Shown here in pieces: positions 10,095 through 13,532 of a stretch of DNA of 13,532 nt. The notes under the pieces are model-generated. The model saw only the letters and a list, made by a program, of their open reading frames with translations, did not search any database and had not been told where the DNA came from. The position numbers and the translations under genes are program-made. How positions within the stretch are numbered: the stretch's first letter is position 1; the number at the start of each line of letters is the position of its first letter. The DNA is from JAJVID01 sp035714085 (lineage in GTDB: Bacteria > Acidobacteriota > Blastocatellia > RBC074): positions 1 through 13,532 of the forward strand of contig DASTMP010000293.1 in assembly GCA_035714085.1 (NCBI GenBank), given 5' to 3'.

Positions 10095-10364
10095 TTACTC
10101 TTCTGGCGAAGCCTCTCCGAGCCAATATTCTTGCATTTTCGTCAAGAAATCTGTTGTGATTGGGTAGCCAGAGGCCGAACCAATAACTGAATCTAGACCA
10201 CACCACGGGCACATTGCAGTTGTTTGTCCGTCTGTCCATTCGTCCGCTGCGGACGGCTCGAAAATGGCCAGGCAGTTGAAGCAGCCGCACTGTTCGCTGC
10301 TCGTCAACTCCTGTCGGTGGTAGATCGAATGCTTGTGGGCAGTTATATAATCAAAAGCGTCCAT
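10095..10364 (-). CDS. Small cytoplasmic zinc-ribbon-like protein of unknown function
   Basis: Small protein of 89 aa starting MDAFDYITAHKHSIYHRQEL. It has CGCFNC (Cys26, Cys28, Cys31) and CPWCG (Cys52, Cys55), a likely zinc knuckle, followed by GLDSVIGSASGYPIT and a short helical tail. From memory, this DSVIGSASGYPIT pattern is found in small bacterial proteins annotated only as cytoplasmic or hypothetical; I know no function. The start at 10364 is chosen because AAGGACAAGG lies just upstream on the minus strand. A longer GTG start at 10403 (13 more residues) has no ribosome binding site. It lies 42 bp after the stop of the sigma-54 regulator on the same strand and could be cotranscribed with it. 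Confidence 0.75.
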   Translation of the reverse strand: MDAFDYITAHKHSIYHRQELTSSEQCGCFNCLAIFEPSAADEWTDGQTTAMCPWCGLDSVIGSASGYPITTDFLTKMQEYWLGEASPEE

Positions 10365-10406
10365 AGGGCCTTGTCCTTGCAGTCGCCTTGCTGATACTGA
10401 CACAGT

Positions 10407-11777
10407 TCAATCTTCGCTCTCTTCGCGGTAAGCCTTCAGTTTGTTGTGCAGCGTCTTTAGGCTGATTTGAAGCAGGTCGGCTGCGCGCGTCTTGTTGTTG
10501 TTGGTCTTGATGAGGGTTTTGAGGATCAGTTGGCGTTCGGCCTCGTCGAGCGAGATCGGGATCGGCAGGTTGATCGAATCTTCGTTGAGGAGGGCGCGCT
10601 CGTCGAACATCGCCGGCGGCAGGTGTTGTTTCTCGAGACGCTGGCCTTCGCAGACGACGATGGCATGTTCGACCACGTTACGCAACTCTCGCACGTTGCC
10701 GGGCCATTGGTGGCGGGCGAATATCTCCAGCACTTCGGGAGAGATGACGCGCGAGGGACGTCCGTGGCGGTCGCTCAATTCTTTGGCCATGAATTCGGCC
10801 AGCAGCGGGATGTCTTCGCGGCGCTCGCGCAGCGGAGGCAGTTTGATGTGGATGACGTTCAGGCGATAGAGCAGGTCTTCGCGCAGTTCGCTGCGCCTAA
10901 CGGCTTCGAGCGGGTCTTTGTTGGTGGCCGCCAGGACGCGCACGTCTACGGGGACCTCTTTCGTGCTGCCGAGCCGCCGCACCTTGCGGTCCTCGAGCAC
11001 GCGCAGCAGTTTCGCCTGCAACATCACCGGCATCTCGGAGATCTCGTCCAGGAAGAGCGTGCCCGTGTTGGCCAGCTCGAAACAGCCTTCGCGTTTGGCT
11101 ATCGCGCCGGTGAAAGCGCCCCGCTCGTGGCCGAAGAGCTCCGATTCCATCAGTGATTCGGGAATGGCCGAGCAGTTGATAGCCACGAATGGGCGCGAAA
11201 CGCGTGGACTGAGCTGATGAATGGTGTTCGCGACGACTTCTTTACCGGTGCCGGATTCGCCTGTGATCAGAACGGAGACCGCTGAACTGGCGACCTGCTC
11301 GATGGTGGTGTAAATCTGCCGCATGGCGTGCGAAGCGCCGACCAGCCGCCCGAAGATGCCGTATTCGCCGAGCTGACGGCGCAGTCGGGTGTTTTCGAGT
11401 TGAGTCGCGGCGCGTTCGATGGCGCGCTGCAAAACCGCCTTGAGTTGGCGCGTGTTGATCGGCTTCTCGAAGTAATAAAACGCGCCTTCCTCCATCACTG
11501 AGCGCACCGCGTCCTCGACGTTGCCCTGGCCGGTCAGCAGAATCACGGAGGTTTCGGGGTGTTCTTCTCGCAGCCGCGCAAGCAGCCCGAAGCCGTCCAG
11601 ACGCGGCATAAACACGTCGGTGATCACGGCGCCCGGCTGGAAAGTTTTCGCGACCTCCAGGGCCTCGACGCCGTCGCTGGCTGACAGCGTCTCGTAACCC
11701 CACGCCCCAATAATCTCGGTCAGGCCGGCGCGCGCCGCCTGTTCATCATCAACAATCAAGACCCTCGCCTTATACAT
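10407..11777 (-). CDS. Sigma-54-dependent response regulator (NtrC family)
   Basis: Full-length NtrC-type activator, 456 aa. Receiver domain about 4-120: acidic pocket Asp10/Asp11, phosphoacceptor Asp54 (VITDVFMP), Thr82 and Lys105 (FEKPI). AAA+ domain about 144-372: Walker A GESGTGKE (173-180), sigma-54 contact loop GAFTGA (220-225), Walker B LFLDEISEM (242-249), and an arginine-finger region RSELREDLLYRLNV. C-terminal Fis-type helix-turn-helix about 412-450 (NNNKTRAADLLQISLKTLHNKL). It activates sigma-54 promoters after phosphorylation by a partner histidine kinase. No kinase gene and no convincing -24/-12 promoter were found in the window, so the targets are not known. The ATG at 11777 begins the standard receiver sequence MYKARVLIVDDE; no strong ribosome binding site precedes it. 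Confidence 0.95.
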   Translation of the reverse strand: MYKARVLIVDDEQAARAGLTEIIGAWGYETLSASDGVEALEVAKTFQPGAVITDVFMPRLDGFGLLARLREEHPETSVILLTGQGNVEDAVRSVMEEGAFYYFEKPINTRQLKAVLQRAIERAATQLENTRLRRQLGEYGIFGRLVGASHAMRQIYTTIEQVASSAVSVLITGESGTGKEVVANTIHQLSPRVSRPFVAINCSAIPESLMESELFGHERGAFTGAIAKREGCFELANTGTLFLDEISEMPVMLQAKLLRVLEDRKVRRLGSTKEVPVDVRVLAATNKDPLEAVRRSELREDLLYRLNVIHIKLPPLRERREDIPLLAEFMAKELSDRHGRPSRVISPEVLEIFARHQWPGNVRELRNVVEHAIVVCEGQRLEKQHLPPAMFDERALLNEDSINLPIPISLDEAERQLILKTLIKTNNNKTRAADLLQISLKTLHNKLKAYREESED

Positions 11778-11871
11778 AGCGGATGGAGTTTAACAAGCTG
11801 CCGCAGGCTTGCCAATGTTTTGAAAATTAACCCGGACAATAAAACTGCCGTAAATTCTCATTGGCAGCCGC

Positions 11872-12021
11872 GCTAACCGCCAAGACGCCAAGAACGCCAA
11901 GCAAGAATGAAGAATGAAGAATGAAGATGGAAGATTGAGGATTGTCTCACGCGATTACACCATCCTCGATCTTCAATCCTCTATCCTCATTTTTAGCGCT
12001 CTCGGCGTCTTGGTGATTAGC
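11872..12021. repeat. 150-bp nested inverted repeat between divergent genes
   Basis: Outer arms GCTAACCGCCAAGACGCC (11872-11889) and GGCGTCTTGGTGATTAGC (12004-12021) pair at 16 of 18 positions. Inner arms 11920-11944 and 11967-11991 pair at 20 of 25, and the differences are all transitions. The inner left arm is preceded by 7-bp words AAGAATG repeated three times (from 11903), grading into AAGATGG, AAGATTG and AGGATTG; the right arm has ATCCTCG, ATCTTCA, ATCCTCT and ATCCTCA. The element fills the middle of the 332-bp gap 11778-12109 between the regulator and the thiolase. The remaining 11778-11871 holds a semi-palindrome AAGCTGCCGCAGGCTT (11799-11814) and no gene. Confidence 0.8.
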
Positions 12022-12039
12022 TTTTCAGGCTCGAATGTC

Positions 12040-12068
12040 TTGCGGTATACCGCCGACTTTCGCATACT
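12040..12068 (+). promoter_or_regulatory. Possible promoter with overlapping 12-bp palindrome upstream of the thiolase
   Basis: GCGGTATACCGC (12042-12053) is a perfect 12-bp palindrome 57 bp before the thiolase ATG, a fair candidate operator. It overlaps a weak -35 (TTGCGG, 12040-12045), followed after 17 bp by CATACT (12063-12068, 4 of 6 to the -10 consensus). The promoter match is poor; the palindrome is directly seen. Confidence 0.35.
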
Positions 12069-12109
12069 TGGATTTAATCAGATTACTGCTGGAAAGAAAG
12101 GTGGACGAA

Positions 12110-13339
12110 ATGGCCTATATTATTGATGCGGTACGGACTCCGCGAGGGCGCGGCAAAATGGGGAAGGGCGCGTTGAATAACATTCATCCGCAGGAACTGC
12201 TGGCGCAAACGCTCAATCATCTTGCCGAGAGGGCGGGGGTCCCGAAGGGCGACGTGGACGACGTGGTGATCGGATGCGTTTCGCAGGCCGGCGAGCAGGG
12301 CGGCGATATTGCGCGAATGGCCGTGTTGGCCGCCGAATGGCCGCTCGAAGTGACCGGCGTTTCGCTCAATCGTTACTGCGGCTCCGGCCTGCAGGCGGTC
12401 AATTTCGCCGCGATGGGCGTGATGTCGGGAATGCAGCGGCTCGTTGTCGGAGGCGGCGTCGAAAGCATGTCGCGCGTTCCGATGGGGGCAGACGGGGCCG
12501 GGCTGGACGGGAATAATCCGCATTTGCGAAAGAAACATTTTCAGGTCCCGCAGGGAATCAGCGCCGACCTCATCGCCACGCTCGAAAATTTCAGCCGCGA
12601 AGAGGTGGATCAATTCGCATTGCGTTCGCAACGGCGGGCGGCCGTGGCCGCGCGCGAAGCTTATTTTAAAAAGAGCCTGTTCGCCGTGCGCGATCCGGAG
12701 ACCGGCGCGGTCGCGCTGGAGTCTGACGAATACCCGAGGCCCGACACGACGCTCGAGGGATTGGCGTCGCTCGAACCGTCGTTCGCTTCGTGGGGCGCAA
12801 AGGCCGCCGGCCCGGACGGCGAGACGCTGGATCAATTGGCGCTGAAAAAATATCCGCAGGCGGGCGCCATTCGCCACGTCCACACTCCCGGCAATTCCAG
12901 CGGCATAGTTGACGGGGCGGCCGCGGTCCTGATCGCTTCTGAAGATTACGTCAAGGCGCATGGCCTGAAGCCGAGGGCGAAGATCCGCGGCATGGCGACA
13001 GCCGGCGCCGAGCCTGTGATCATGCTGACCGCGCCCACGCCCGCCGCTAAAAAGGCCCTCTCACAAGTGCGAATGTCCCCCGCCGACATAGACCTCTGGG
13101 AGATCAACGAGGCTTTCGCCGTCGTGCCGTTGCAGACCATGCGGAATCTCGGCGTCGATCCGGAAAAGGTCAACGTCAATGGCGGCGCGATCGCTCTCGG
13201 ACATCCGCTGGGCGCGACAGGAGCGATGATTCTCGGAACGGCGATTGACGAACTCGAACGCCGCGGCCTGGGCACGGCGCTGATCACGCTTTGCATCGGC
13301 GGCGGTCAGGCGGTCGCCACTGTCATAGAACGTCTGTAA
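12110..13339 (+). CDS. Acetyl-CoA C-acyltransferase (thiolase), FadA2-like
   Basis: Thiolase of 409 aa that cleaves 3-ketoacyl-CoA with CoA, or runs in reverse as an acetoacetyl-CoA-forming enzyme; cytoplasmic. The nucleophile is Cys90 in NRYCGSGLQAV, the active-site His365 is in GHPLGATGA, and the acid/base Cys395 is in CIGGGQA; NEAFAVVP is also present. The middle has VPQGISADLIATLENFSR and HVHTPGNSSGIVDGAA, which resemble, from memory, the FadA2-type thiolases of actinobacteria. ATG 12110 is chosen because AAAGAAAGGTGG lies just before it and MAYIIDAVRTPRG is the normal thiolase start. An in-frame ATG at 12035 would add 25 non-homologous residues over the promoter region. No beta-oxidation partner gene is in the window, so fatty-acid, PHB or other acyl-CoA use is open. 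Confidence 0.93.
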   Translation: MAYIIDAVRTPRGRGKMGKGALNNIHPQELLAQTLNHLAERAGVPKGDVDDVVIGCVSQAGEQGGDIARMAVLAAEWPLEVTGVSLNRYCGSGLQAVNFAAMGVMSGMQRLVVGGGVESMSRVPMGADGAGLDGNNPHLRKKHFQVPQGISADLIATLENFSREEVDQFALRSQRRAAVAAREAYFKKSLFAVRDPETGAVALESDEYPRPDTTLEGLASLEPSFASWGAKAAGPDGETLDQLALKKYPQAGAIRHVHTPGNSSGIVDGAAAVLIASEDYVKAHGLKPRAKIRGMATAGAEPVIMLTAPTPAAKKALSQVRMSPADIDLWEINEAFAVVPLQTMRNLGVDPEKVNVNGGAIALGHPLGATGAMILGTAIDELERRGLGTALITLCIGGGQAVATVIERL

Positions 13340-13346
13340 GGCTGGT

Positions 13347-13369
13347 CATATTTCAGAATATGAAATATG
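13347..13369 (+). terminator. Small hairpin after the thiolase, weak terminator candidate
   Basis: CATATTTC (13347-13354) is perfectly inverted as GAAATATG (13362-13369) around a 7-nt loop, 7 bp after the thiolase stop. The stem is AT-rich and no T tract follows, so its strength as a terminator is doubtful. Confidence 0.35.
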
Positions 13370-13382
13370 GAAGCCCCCTGTC

Positions 13383-13411
13383 TTGACATAGCTAAATTGT
13401 GCCCATAAGCT
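13383..13411 (+). promoter_or_regulatory. Possible sigma-70-type promoter reading towards the right edge
   Basis: A perfect -35 hexamer TTGACA (13383-13388) is followed after 17 bp by TAAGCT (13406-13411), only 3 of 6 to the -10 consensus, or after 15 bp by CATAAG (4 of 6). It would direct transcription into the tandem repeat array at the window edge. Confidence 0.25.
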
Positions 13412-13426
13412 TTTGCGTCTTCCTCC

Positions 13427-13532
13427 GACAGACCCTGGCGACAGACCCTGGCGACAGACCCTGGCGACAGACCCTGGCGACAGACCCTGGCGACAGACCC
13501 TGGCGACAGACCCTGGCGACAGACCCTGGCGA
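13427..13532. repeat. 13-bp tandem repeat array running off the window
   Basis: Eight exact copies of GACAGACCCTGGC (13427-13530) plus the first two bases of a ninth; the array is cut by the window edge. The copies show no base difference, so it is recent or kept uniform. As 13 is not a multiple of 3, every frame reads a 13-residue cycle, and none of the six frames contains a stop inside the array. It is not a CRISPR, because there are no spacers. Confidence 0.97.

Noticed and set aside
9994..10290. Second small protein overlapping the zinc-ribbon gene on the minus strand
   Set aside because: It overlaps the better-supported 89-aa gene in another frame and has Arg-rich, patternless translation.
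12035..12109. A 25-residue N-terminal extension of the thiolase
   Set aside because: Thiolases begin at the MAYIIDAVRTP-like sequence, a ribosome binding site precedes ATG 12110, and the extension covers the promoter palindrome.
12083..12961. Long antisense ORF (292 codons) across the thiolase
   Set aside because: It is a mirror of a GC-rich real gene: Arg/Ala-rich translation, no family pattern. The same holds for 8647-9411 and 5837-6751 on the minus strand.
13427..13532. CRISPR or attachment-site array at the right edge
   Set aside because: The 13-bp units are directly joined with no spacers; a minisatellite is the simplest reading.

Overview
The window is about 13.5 kb of GC-rich bacterial chromosome, dense in genes of aerobic respiration. 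A caa3-type oxidase of the A2 class, a three-gene gluconate-2-dehydrogenase-like oxidoreductase operon, an NtrC-class regulator, a FadA2-like thiolase and long word-like repeats between genes together suggest a heterotrophic, aerobic, Gram-negative-type soil bacterium. Acidobacteriota (Blastocatellia-like) is my best guess. It is an inference from gene style only; no rRNA or other marker gene is present.

Layout. Positions 12-4988 (+) hold a cytochrome oxidase operon: SCO-type copper chaperone, subunit II fused to cytochrome c (coxB), subunit I (ctaD), subunit III (ctaE) and a small subunit IV, closed by a good intrinsic terminator at 5016-5064. Positions 5175-8358 (+) hold a tightly coupled operon: TSUP-family membrane transporter, GMC flavoprotein dehydrogenase, and a Tat-exported gluconate-dehydrogenase subunit-3-like partner. 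Positions 8378-8630 are a convergent intergenic region filled by two inverted copies of a ~105-bp triple-hairpin element. On the minus strand follow an MFS exporter (8661-9911), a small zinc-ribbon-like protein (10095-10364) and a sigma-54-dependent response regulator (10407-11777). A divergent gap (11778-12109) carries a 150-bp nested inverted repeat and a 12-bp palindrome, then a thiolase (12110-13339, +). The window ends inside a 13-bp tandem repeat array (13427-13532).

How the parts work together. The SCO protein delivers or reduces copper for the CuA centre of CoxB; CoxB's fused haem c feeds CuA, and subunit I reduces oxygen. The GMC/subunit-3 pair probably oxidises a sugar or sugar-like alcohol in the periplasm. 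Its electrons would need a cytochrome c, which is not encoded here, and could end at the caa3 oxidase. The thiolase belongs to acyl-CoA (fatty-acid or related) breakdown.

The most unusual content is between the genes. Four gaps carry inverted repeats, three of them built from degenerate 7-bp words (912-1013, 3771-3841, 11920-11991) and one at 5096-5146 that is more loosely word-like. One encloses the ribosome binding site and start of a 26-codon ORF whose stop overlaps the coxB start (ATGA). Another begins inside the last codons of ctaD. The ctaE start codon sits in a triplicated 21-bp repeat. I did not find a complete new defence or mobile system.
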